Part shown: in pieces, positions 32,559 to 40,521 of the stretch | Numbering within the stretch: position 1 is the first letter of the stretch | Layout of the letters: the number at the start of each line of letters is the position of its first letter | NCBI RefSeq assembly: GCF_045038405.1 | Contig: NZ_CP173660.1 | Span: 1,674,001-1,738,000, forward strand | Direction of reading: 5' to 3' | Source of the DNA: Sellimonas caecigallum | Lineage (GTDB): Bacteria; Bacillota; Clostridia; Lachnospirales; Lachnospiraceae | Length of the DNA: 64,000 nucleotides | Notes under the pieces: generated by a model | The model's database searches: none | What the model saw: the letters and a program-made list of their open reading frames with translations, nothing else | What the model was told of the DNA's origin: nothing | Translations under genes and position numbers: made by a program

Positions 32559-34391
32559 ATGAAGTTTGAAAGAGTTCATAAGGCTTCCTTCCTGAGCCGC
32601 CCAAACAGGTTTATTGCCTACGTAAAAGGACTCTGTGAAGATCCGGAACAAACGGAGACCGTCCATGTGAAAAATACTGGCAGATGTGCGGAACTCCTCA
32701 TACCAGGAGCTGAGGTGTACGTACAAAAGACGGATAATCCGTCCAGAAAAACAAAATGGGATCTGATTGCGGTAAAAAAGGATGGACAGATCATCAATAT
32801 GGACTCCCAGGTTCCGAACAAGGCAGTCAAAGAATGGCTTGAGGAAGGAAATTTTATTCCTGGCATCACAAAGATACGCCCAGAATACACGTATGGAAGT
32901 TCCCGTATCGATCTCTATGTCGAGGCAGAAGAACGCAGGATTTTGATGGAAATAAAAGGAGTCACGCTGAAAGAAGGAAGACTTGCCAAATTTCCCGACG
33001 CACCGAGCGAGCGCGCTGTCCGTCATATGGAAGAGCTCATGCATGCTGTGGAAGAAGGATATGAAGCATATGCCTTTTTTGTTATCCAGATGAAAGGTGT
33101 GGATCAGATGATGCCCAATGTGGAAACACATCCGGAATTTGCCGATGTGCTGTGCAAAGCAAGGGAAAAGGGCGTGCATCTGGCTGCTTATGATTGTATT
33201 GTCTTTGAGGATGAGATACGTATAGACAAGGAAATCCCGGTCGTCCTTCCGGGGGATGAGAAGGGGGGAGAAAAAAATAATGGGGAGGATCCGATCTCGA
33301 TCCTCAGCAAACTTCCGGATCCGCTGATCCGTTGGTTCCGTGGACATAAGAGAGACCTTCCGTGGAGAAATGAGCCAAGTGCATATCATGTGTGGGTGTC
33401 GGAGATCATGCTTCAGCAGACACGGGTTGAGGCAGTAAAGCCATTCTATGCCCGTTTTCTGGAAGCCTTTCCGACAATCCGCGACCTTGCTGAGGCACAG
33501 GAGGAAAAGCTGTTGAAATTGTGGGAAGGACTTGGCTATTACAACCGTGTGCGGAACATGCAGAAGGCGGCAAGACAGATCATGGAAATGTACGGCGGGG
33601 AGATCCCGGCAGATTATGAAAAAATCATTTCTCTTACCGGGATCGGCAGCTACACGGCCGGAGCCATCAGCTCCTTTGCCTTTGGTATTCCAAAGCCGGC
33701 GGTGGACGGAAACGTTCTGAGAGTTTTATCCCGCATTTTGGCCGATGACGCTGACATTGCCAAAGCATCAGTAAAGAAGAGAGCAGAGGAATGGATTGAA
33801 GCTGTGATACCGGAAGGAGAAGCCAATGACTTTAACCAGGGTCTTATTGAGCTGGGGGCCATCGTGTGCGTCCCAAACGGGGAGCCAAAGTGCAGCGAGT
33901 GTCCGGCAAGAGATTTTTGTCTTGCCCATCAGCATGGTATGGAAATGTCTCTCCCGGTCAAGAAAAAAGCAAAGGCCCGCAGAATCGAGGAAAAGACAAT
34001 TCTGATCTTTAAGGATGGGGACAATATTGCTCTTTGTAAACGCCCGAAAAAAGGACTGTTGGCAGGACTTTTTGAATTTCCAAATCTGGAAGGATTTAAA
34101 ACGATGGAAGAAGTGGCGCAGTACAGCCGTCAGATTGGGCTTTCGCCCCTTCGGATCGAGTCTCTGCCGGAGGCAAAACATATTTTCAGTCATGTGGAAT
34201 GGCATATGAAAGGGTTTGCAGTGAGAGTGGATGAACTGGAAAAGTCTTGTACGGAGGATATGCTTTTTGTACATCCGGAGGAAATTCAGAGGACATACGC
34301 TATTCCAGCCGCCTTTGAGACTTACACAAGGGCCGTAAATGTTCTTTTGGGACAGGAAAAATATGAAAAAATAGAGAATACAAATAAATGA
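32559..34391 (+). CDS. SfsA-MutY fusion: SfsA domain plus adenine DNA glycosylase
   Basis: One unbroken 610-residue frame joins two proteins. Residues 1-228 are SfsA (sugar fermentation stimulation protein, a DNA/RNA nuclease-like fold; DSQVPNKAVKEWLEEG, LMEIKGVTLKEGRLAKFPDA, SERAVRHMEEL). A hydrophilic linker (about 230-245) leads to MutY: SEIMLQQTRVE with the catalytic Glu282, the helix-hairpin-helix LTGIGSYTAGA, catalytic Asp383 in VDGNVLRVLSR, and an iron-sulphur cluster at Cys437, 445, 448 and 454. The Glu-Asp distance of 101 residues equals that of E. coli MutY. A NUDIX-like C-terminal domain for 8-oxoguanine recognition follows. MutY removes A opposite 8-oxoG. Confidence 0.93.
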   Translation: MKFERVHKASFLSRPNRFIAYVKGLCEDPEQTETVHVKNTGRCAELLIPGAEVYVQKTDNPSRKTKWDLIAVKKDGQIINMDSQVPNKAVKEWLEEGNFIPGITKIRPEYTYGSSRIDLYVEAEERRILMEIKGVTLKEGRLAKFPDAPSERAVRHMEELMHAVEEGYEAYAFFVIQMKGVDQMMPNVETHPEFADVLCKAREKGVHLAAYDCIVFEDEIRIDKEIPVVLPGDEKGGEKNNGEDPISILSKLPDPLIRWFRGHKRDLPWRNEPSAYHVWVSEIMLQQTRVEAVKPFYARFLEAFPTIRDLAEAQEEKLLKLWEGLGYYNRVRNMQKAARQIMEMYGGEIPADYEKIISLTGIGSYTAGAISSFAFGIPKPAVDGNVLRVLSRILADDADIAKASVKKRAEEWIEAVIPEGEANDFNQGLIELGAIVCVPNGEPKCSECPARDFCLAHQHGMEMSLPVKKKAKARRIEEKTILIFKDGDNIALCKRPKKGLLAGLFEFPNLEGFKTMEEVAQYSRQIGLSPLRIESLPEAKHIFSHVEWHMKGFAVRVDELEKSCTEDMLFVHPEEIQRTYAIPAAFETYTRAVNVLLGQEKYEKIENTNK

Positions 34392-34491
34392 GAGAATACA
34401 TGCCAATTATCAATTAGTCCATTTTGGCCGGAAATGTTACGATAGTAGACAGAGATTTATGATAAGTATACGTGACAACAGGAGGAAGAAA

Positions 34492-35643
34492 ATGGAACTG
34501 ATAAAAGAGCTGCCGGAAGTATTTGAAGAATTTGCCGAACAGAGGCAGAAAGCATTTCTCGATATCAAAAAACTGAAAGATGCAGGGATCCCGATTGTCG
34601 GAGTATTTTGTACCTATTTCCCTCAGGAGATCGCGATGGCTATGGGAGCTGCGACTGTCAGCCTGTGCTCCACATCGGACGAGACGATTCCTGCAGCGGA
34701 AAAAGATCTGCCGAAGAATCTTTGCCCTCTGATCAAATCCAGCTATGGATTTGCATCCACCCAGAAATGCCCGTTCTTTTACTTTTCTGATCTCGTAGTT
34801 GGGGAGACGACTTGTGACGGAAAGAAAAAAATGTATGAGTATCTGAAGCAGTTTAAAGATGTATTTACGATGGAGCTGCCGAATAGACAGACGGAAGAGG
34901 GACTCCGCCTCTGGAAAAAGGAAATTGTGCGTTTTAAAGAGTATCTGGAAGAGAAATTCGATGTGACGATCACAGAAGAGCAGGTAAGGAACGCGGTTCA
35001 TATCCAGAATGAAGGCAGAAAAGCACTGAAACGTCTCTATGAGACAATGAAGCTTGATCCGGCGCCGATAACAGGAATGGAATTATTCAAAGTATTGTAT
35101 GGAAGTACATTTAAGGTAGACCGTTCTGTAATTCCGGGCGAGGTAAATGAAATCGTAGACAAGATCGAGAAAGAATATGCAGAAGGAAAGATGCAGGAGA
35201 GAAAGCCGCGTATCCTTGTGACAGGATGTCCGATCGGAGGAGCAACAGAGAAAGTGATCAAGGCTATCGAGGATAACGGTGGTATTGTTGTGACATATGA
35301 AAACTGTTCCGGTGCAAAATCTATTGATAAGCTGGTGGATGAAGATACGGACGATATCTATGAAGCGATCGCAAAAAGATATCTGAATATCGGGTGCTCC
35401 ATTATGACACCGAACCCGAATAGGCTTGAGCTTCTCGGAAGGCTGATAGATGAATATCAGGTGGACGGTGTCGTGGAGATGATCCTTCAGGCATGCCATA
35501 CATACAATGTGGAGACGCTTGGAATCAGAAGATTCGTAAATGAAGAAAAAGGTAAACCGTATATCAGTGTCGAGACAGATTACTCACAGGGAGACATCGG
35601 ACAGCTCAACACAAGAATCGCAGCTTTTATTGAAATGCTTTAA
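34492..35643 (+). CDS. 2-Hydroxyacyl-CoA dehydratase family protein (double-cubane-cluster type)
   Basis: A 383-residue protein of the HgdB/BcrC superfamily, closest in layout to single-subunit YjiM-like double-cubane-cluster proteins. Conserved cysteines lie in VFCTYFPQE, LCSTSDET, NLCPLIKSSYGF, KCPFFYFSD and TTCDGKKKMYE, the last being a family hallmark. Such proteins take low-potential electrons from an ATP-driven activator. No activator ATPase gene is adjacent, so the partner must be elsewhere. The ATG at 34492 follows AGGAGGAAG. The substrate is unknown. Confidence 0.88.
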   Translation: MELIKELPEVFEEFAEQRQKAFLDIKKLKDAGIPIVGVFCTYFPQEIAMAMGAATVSLCSTSDETIPAAEKDLPKNLCPLIKSSYGFASTQKCPFFYFSDLVVGETTCDGKKKMYEYLKQFKDVFTMELPNRQTEEGLRLWKKEIVRFKEYLEEKFDVTITEEQVRNAVHIQNEGRKALKRLYETMKLDPAPITGMELFKVLYGSTFKVDRSVIPGEVNEIVDKIEKEYAEGKMQERKPRILVTGCPIGGATEKVIKAIEDNGGIVVTYENCSGAKSIDKLVDEDTDDIYEAIAKRYLNIGCSIMTPNPNRLELLGRLIDEYQVDGVVEMILQACHTYNVETLGIRRFVNEEKGKPYISVETDYSQGDIGQLNTRIAAFIEML

Positions 35644-35664
35644 GCCTATATACAGGAAGAACGA

Positions 35665-35704
35665 AAAAGGATGAAATCCAGATCACGGATTTCATCCTTT
35701 TATT
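35665..35704. terminator. Bidirectional terminator between the HgdB-like and PAP2 genes
   Basis: AAAAGGATGAAATCC (35665-35679) and GGATTTCATCCTTTT (35687-35701) are perfect complements. The stop codon of the converging PAP2 gene lies inside the right arm. Confidence 0.92.
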
Positions 35705-36366
35705 GGCTGACTTGAAAGATCAGCAGCTTTTCGGCTTTCTCTCATATAAACGACCGGATAAAGAATGGTGGCCATACATCCCGCCGCAAGCACATCAACT
35801 ACGGAATGCTGTTTCAGGAACATAGTAGCCAGAATGATGAATATGCCAAGAGCCAGTGACCCATAGCGAATCCACTTTTTGCTGTAAAGCTGGCTGTTGT
35901 GACAGATGGCGACGCAGACTCCGATAGAATTAAACACGTGGATACTCGGAAGTACATTTGTCGGGGTATCGGTCTTGTACAGTGCTTTTACCATATCGAC
36001 AAAAATATTATCTCTGGCAAAATGTGTCGGGCGGAGATCCTGACCATTTGGAAAAATGGTTGATATGATAAGGAAAATGGTCATCCCCGTAAAAAGAAAA
36101 GCCGCCATCTTGTAAAAACCAGATGTATCGTACAAAAAGAACCACAAAAAGGTTACGGCAATGAAAGCAAACCATAAAAGATAAGGAATGATGAAATATT
36201 CACAGAATGGAATATAGTCATCCAAAGCAGTATGGATCACATGGTAGTCTTTCGTCACATGCTTTTCAAGATAAAGAAACCATGGCATATAAATAAGAAT
36301 ATAGGAAAGTACCCATATGTGTTTGTATCGATGTAAAAATTGTTTCCAGTTGTTCTTTGCAGTCAT
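35692..36366 (-). CDS. PAP2-superfamily membrane phosphatase
   Basis: A 224-residue membrane protein with about six hydrophobic segments. The PAP2 active-site motifs are visible as NVLPSIHVFNSIG and the later FLKQHSVVDVLAAG with the catalytic His and Asp. It may dephosphorylate a lipid phosphate or be an inositol-phosphoceramide-synthase-like enzyme. I chose the ATG at 36366, seven bases after GAGGAG; the in-frame ATG at 36387 lies before that site. The 33-bp gap suggests co-transcription with the gene upstream. Confidence 0.87.
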   Translation of the reverse strand: MTAKNNWKQFLHRYKHIWVLSYILIYMPWFLYLEKHVTKDYHVIHTALDDYIPFCEYFIIPYLLWFAFIAVTFLWFFLYDTSGFYKMAAFLFTGMTIFLIISTIFPNGQDLRPTHFARDNIFVDMVKALYKTDTPTNVLPSIHVFNSIGVCVAICHNSQLYSKKWIRYGSLALGIFIILATMFLKQHSVVDVLAAGCMATILYPVVYMRESRKAADLSSQPIKG

Positions 36367-36399
36367 GTAAGTCTCCTCAATTACCATTGTAACTTTGTT

Positions 36400-37593
36400 T
36401 TAGTCAATGCTGATCGTTGTCTCAGCCTGTTTCCCGTCGGAGGCAAAAGACTCGGATACTTGCAGTGTGATATCTGATCTGTCGATCAGACGAAAAGAGG
36501 TACAGACACGGACGCTGTCCCCTTTCTTGATTTCTTTGGATTCATTTTCCGTCAGCTTTTCATGCGGAACAAGCGTAGATTCCAAAGTAGTGCTGTCCTG
36601 CATTGCCTTGAAAGTAACTGCCACCGATGGCACGAGAGGTTCCTCCCCCTTGTTTGTAATAGTATAGTAGACAAGCAGGGAATCCATACCTTCGTAATCT
36701 TCCGCGATGTCTGTTTTTTCATAGATGGCAGTAAAATTGTCGGTCACAAGACGCAGCGTATTTTTAGAGCCAAATGTCTCTTTCACTACAAATTTTTGAG
36801 CTGCAAATACCCCACCGCCTGCGAGGGCAAGCAGGAGAACAAGGATCAGGATCCGCAGTGCGACGTGGATCTTCTTTGCACAGCAGAGGCAGAAGATCAT
36901 GAAAACGCCGAAAGCTGCGGTTGCGTAGATCAATATTTTAACGATCAGAGAAGACCCTGGAAGGAATGCACTTCCGGCTGAACCTCCGATAAAAAACAGC
37001 GCAGGAAGTAAAAAGGCTGTGATGCTGTTTTTGGCCTGCATGCCAAGAGTGATGATTCCGCCGATAAGCAGGCATACAGCAAGCAGCATAGAGGCGGTTC
37101 CGGTCAGATCCTGTGTATGAATAAATGTGACCACATTTCCAGAAGAAAAGGCAACATAGCCAAGGTAAACAGCTCCGAGGAGCGAAAGAATACCTATGAG
37201 CAGGCGGAAACCGCGGCAGGACGCTTCTTCGTCATCAAAACTTCCAGGGCCTTCCGTATCGTTTTCTTCTTTTGGCAGTGGAGTGTGATCCTCTTTTATA
37301 TTCAGCAATGCTTCGTAATTTTCCCGCATTTCTTTCTCGCGTTTTTGACGTATATGTTCCGGAGGAATGTTGGAGTAGACGGTTCCTCCTGGTTCCTTGT
37401 CCGCAATAGGTTGTTCCAATGTTTCCGGAATCTCCTGTTCGTCGGAGGATTCGTTATTTTTTGCGGAGGATTTTGCATATTCAAACCTTGCAAGGGTTTC
37501 CTGGCTAAATTTTTTTTTGCAGGAATCGCAAAGATAGTAGCCAGGCGTCTTCTTGCTTTCCCGTAGTTCACTGTTGCATTTTGGACACTTCAT
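36400..37593 (-). CDS. Zinc-ribbon membrane protein with C-terminal DUF5067-like domain
   Basis: A 397-residue protein. The N-terminus is a zinc ribbon (MKCPKCNSELR, then CDSCKKKF). A charged region (about 45-130) precedes five or six membrane segments (about 135-270). The C-terminal 125 residues are external and resemble DUF5067 (LVYYTITNKGEEPLVPSVAV). Function is unknown; such architecture is common in gut Clostridia. I chose the ATG at 37593 after AAGGGGAG. The same frame stays open further up, to 37677. Confidence 0.78.
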   Translation of the reverse strand: MKCPKCNSELRESKKTPGYYLCDSCKKKFSQETLARFEYAKSSAKNNESSDEQEIPETLEQPIADKEPGGTVYSNIPPEHIRQKREKEMRENYEALLNIKEDHTPLPKEENDTEGPGSFDDEEASCRGFRLLIGILSLLGAVYLGYVAFSSGNVVTFIHTQDLTGTASMLLAVCLLIGGIITLGMQAKNSITAFLLPALFFIGGSAGSAFLPGSSLIVKILIYATAAFGVFMIFCLCCAKKIHVALRILILVLLLALAGGGVFAAQKFVVKETFGSKNTLRLVTDNFTAIYEKTDIAEDYEGMDSLLVYYTITNKGEEPLVPSVAVTFKAMQDSTTLESTLVPHEKLTENESKEIKKGDSVRVCTSFRLIDRSDITLQVSESFASDGKQAETTISID

Positions 37594-37773
37594 TTCTATT
37601 CTCCCCTTTTCATTCGTATGTCCTTTAAATGACGAAGTTTTGCTGCATGTTTTCGTCATATTAAGATGTGGGGGCAAAAGCAGCTGTAACTGTCGTCATA
37701 TTTTTTGCTCCTCATATCATCTTAACAGTATATCACATTTCCGTTAAAAGAAATGAAAGATTTTATGAATATT

Positions 37774-38691
37774 TCAAGATATTATGATTTTCAGCCTCTT
37801 TTTTTCCATAGAAACACAAAGATGTCGCTGGAGGAAGATTGGTTCTCCGTCGGTATGTACGGGAAGAGTACGGGTCGTGGTAATTTCTGCCGTCTTACAG
37901 CGAAACGTCCGAATTCCACGAAAACGTGTGTGGAGGCCTGCGAAGGCAAAAGGAAGGACAGACAGTAATCTTAAAGGAGAAAATCCGGAGACTACAATAA
38001 TGTCCAGATATCCATCATTCGGCTTTGCTGCCGGACAGAACTTCAGTCCTCCTCCTTCAAAAGGATGGTTCATGACGGTCACAAACCAACCTTTTCGGAA
38101 AACCACGGGATTCTGTCTATCCAGCCGCAGGGTAATATCGGCGGGAATGGTAAGGAAAAGCCGGTGGAGTGCGATGAGAGAGTAGGTAAATTTCCCAAGC
38201 CGGATTTTGTTAAGCCATATCTTGAAACGGGATACGACTGCCTCATGACAGATGCCGGCATCAAACCCGATGCCCGAGCTCACAGCAAATCTTCGTTTTT
38301 TATTCTGGTAGGAAATACAGCCCACATCCATGTAGGAGTAGTCAGAAGGAGAAAGGATGATTTCAAGTGCCTTGAGCGGATCGGAGGGAATCTTAAAACT
38401 CCTTGCAAAGTCATTGCTGGAACCAGTAGGAATATATCCGAGCGTGACTTTGGAGAGATCCCGGATTCCGTTTATCACTTCATTGACAGTTCCATCTCCG
38501 CCGAGGACGACAAGGGTATGGTAAGTGTGATCAGAAGTAAGCTTTTCGGTATACTCCCAGGCATGTTTCTGATATTGCGTAAAGAAAACAGTATAGTCAA
38601 TCTTGCGTTTTTGGAGCTCCGGTTCGATTTGCGCCCAAAGGGAGAGACCTAGACCAGAGCGGGAGTTTGGGTTGACGATGAAATGGTACAT
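37774..38691 (-). CDS. Diacylglycerol kinase-family lipid kinase
   Basis: A 305-residue protein of the DagK/YegS family. The nucleotide-binding motif GGDGTVNEVINGI lies near residue 65, and PTGSSNDFARS follows. These enzymes phosphorylate diacylglycerol or related lipids in membrane turnover. The start follows AAAGGAG on the minus strand. A PAP2 phosphatase with the opposite activity lies two genes downstream, so a lipid phosphate cycle is conceivable but unproven. Confidence 0.93.
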   Translation of the reverse strand: MYHFIVNPNSRSGLGLSLWAQIEPELQKRKIDYTVFFTQYQKHAWEYTEKLTSDHTYHTLVVLGGDGTVNEVINGIRDLSKVTLGYIPTGSSNDFARSFKIPSDPLKALEIILSPSDYSYMDVGCISYQNKKRRFAVSSGIGFDAGICHEAVVSRFKIWLNKIRLGKFTYSLIALHRLFLTIPADITLRLDRQNPVVFRKGWFVTVMNHPFEGGGLKFCPAAKPNDGYLDIIVVSGFSPLRLLSVLPFAFAGLHTRFRGIRTFRCKTAEITTTRTLPVHTDGEPIFLQRHLCVSMEKKRLKIIIS

Positions 38692-38731
38692 AATCCGATC
38701 TCCTTTGTTGGTTTCTATCCATCATTATATG

Positions 38732-38770
38732 AAAAAAGGAGCCGGATATCAAGATTCGATATCCGGCTCC
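38732..38770 (-). terminator. Terminator of the hydrogenase operon
   Basis: GGAGCCGGATATC (38738-38750) and GATATCCGGCTCC (38758-38770) are perfect complements, and six A on the + strand (38732-38737) give the T tract on the minus strand. It follows the hydrogenase stop by 11 bp. Confidence 0.94.
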
Positions 38771-38781
38771 AAAGAGGAAAA

Positions 38782-40521
38782 TTATCTGTCTTGTTTTGGC
38801 ATTTCCCAAGCATTGTGATCTGTATGGAGGAGCATGTGGGCTTTGTGTGAGAGCGGACGCTCCATGTAATCCGCATACAGTTTCAATACGTCTTGATTTT
38901 CATGGGAGAACCGAAGCGGCATATTTCTGTCCAGGAAGTACAGATTCTGTCCGCGTTCGTAAGCCAGCTCTTCTCCATCGTGGATGATCTGGCCTCCGCC
39001 TCCGACACATCCGCCAGGGCAAGCCATGACTTCTACAAAGTCATAATGCACTTCTCCGCGTTCGATCTGGGAGATGAGCCGTCTTGTATTTCCAAGGCCA
39101 CTTACAACAGCCGCTTTTACGACAGCATCGCCAATCTGGATCTCAGCGGATTTCACGCCTTTTCCGTCGTTTCGGACTGCCTGGAATGCATTTGGATCCG
39201 GATTTTTTCCGGTTACCAGATAGTAGGCGGAACGAAGTGCAGCCTCCATTACCCCGCCTGTTACGCCGAAAATAACTCCGGCTCCGGTGTATTCTTTCAT
39301 CAGACGGTCAAATTCGCGGTCTTCCAATGAAGATGCCGGGATATGTGCAGAGCGGATCATACGGGTCAGTTCCCTTGTTGTAAGCACCACATCTGTGTCG
39401 TGACCGGCATATTCTTCATAGAACAGCTCCATATTGCTTTCGCCTTTTTTGGCCACACAAGGCATGATAGATACCGTGAAAATATTTTCCGGATCCACAC
39501 CGATAGACTCTGCGAAATAAGTCTTCATGACAGCGCCAAACATCTGCTGAGGTGATTTGGCGGTCGAAAGCTGAGGCACAAGGTGCGGATACTGGGATTT
39601 GATAAAACGGATCCAGCCCGGGCAGCAGGAAGTAAACATCGGGCGTACCTTTGTCTCGCCCTTTGTAAAGCGTTCCAAAAATTCGTTTCCTTCCTCCATG
39701 ATGGTAAGGTCGGCGGAAAAGCTTGTGTCAAACACATAGTCCACACCAAGTCTGTGGAGTGCGTCTGCGATTTTTCCAACCGTGGCTTCTTCCCTGGAAA
39801 GACCAAGTGCCTCGCCCCATGCGGTACGGACTGCCGGAGCGATCTGCGCTACCGTCACTTTTTTCTTGTCTGCGATGGCTTCCCAGACTTTTTCTGTATC
39901 GTCCCGTTCACGCAGGGCGCCTACCGGACAGTGAGTAATACACTGGCCACAGAGAGAGCAGTCGGACTGTTCGATCTTGCGTCCTCTGGAGACATTGACG
40001 GTGGAGCGTGCCCCTGTTCCCTCGAGATCCCAGATATTCAGACTCTGTACTTTGTCACAGATCTGGATGCAGCGCATACATTTGATACATTTTGCGGAAT
40101 CCCGGATCAGCGGGAAATCTTTATTCCAAGGCTGGCGTTCAAGCCGTTCCTGGAACGGAAGTTCAAGGATATTCAGATCATTGGCGATTTTCTGAAGAGA
40201 ACAGTTTCCGCTTCTCACACACGTCGCACATTTGCAGTCGTGCTGGGAGAGGATGAGCTGTACTGTGTTTCTTCTGTCAGCACGCACTTTCGGACTGTTT
40301 GTATAGAGGACCATACCTTCCTGCACCGTATTGTTGCAGGATGTTATGAGCTTTTCTTTGCCCTCCATTTCCACCACGCAGACACGGCAGGCAGCAATCT
40401 CGTTGATCCCTTTCAGATAACATAATTTAGGAATGGCGATCCCGTTTTGGGATGCCGCCTCCATGATCGTCGTACCTTCCGGCACGGAAATTGGTTTATT
40501 GTCAATTGTAAGATTTACCAT
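38782..40521 (-). CDS. [FeFe]-hydrogenase, NAD(P)H-linked type
   Basis: A 579-residue hydrogenase that would oxidise reduced carriers and make H2. From the N-terminus: a [2Fe-2S] domain (CYLKGINEIAACRVC), a His-Cys3 cluster (HDCKCATCVRSGNC), two [4Fe-4S] sites (CIKCMRCIQIC, CSLCGQCITHCP) and the H-cluster domain with L1 TSCCPGWIRF, L2 MPCVAKKGE and L3 EVMACPGGCVGGGGQ. All ligands look intact. A C-terminal extension of about 60 residues follows L3. Its start lies 7 bp into the end of the GltD-like gene, so the two are co-translated. HydE, F and G maturases are not in the window. Confidence 0.96.
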   Translation of the reverse strand: MVNLTIDNKPISVPEGTTIMEAASQNGIAIPKLCYLKGINEIAACRVCVVEMEGKEKLITSCNNTVQEGMVLYTNSPKVRADRRNTVQLILSQHDCKCATCVRSGNCSLQKIANDLNILELPFQERLERQPWNKDFPLIRDSAKCIKCMRCIQICDKVQSLNIWDLEGTGARSTVNVSRGRKIEQSDCSLCGQCITHCPVGALRERDDTEKVWEAIADKKKVTVAQIAPAVRTAWGEALGLSREEATVGKIADALHRLGVDYVFDTSFSADLTIMEEGNEFLERFTKGETKVRPMFTSCCPGWIRFIKSQYPHLVPQLSTAKSPQQMFGAVMKTYFAESIGVDPENIFTVSIMPCVAKKGESNMELFYEEYAGHDTDVVLTTRELTRMIRSAHIPASSLEDREFDRLMKEYTGAGVIFGVTGGVMEAALRSAYYLVTGKNPDPNAFQAVRNDGKGVKSAEIQIGDAVVKAAVVSGLGNTRRLISQIERGEVHYDFVEVMACPGGCVGGGGQIIHDGEELAYERGQNLYFLDRNMPLRFSHENQDVLKLYADYMERPLSHKAHMLLHTDHNAWEMPKQDR

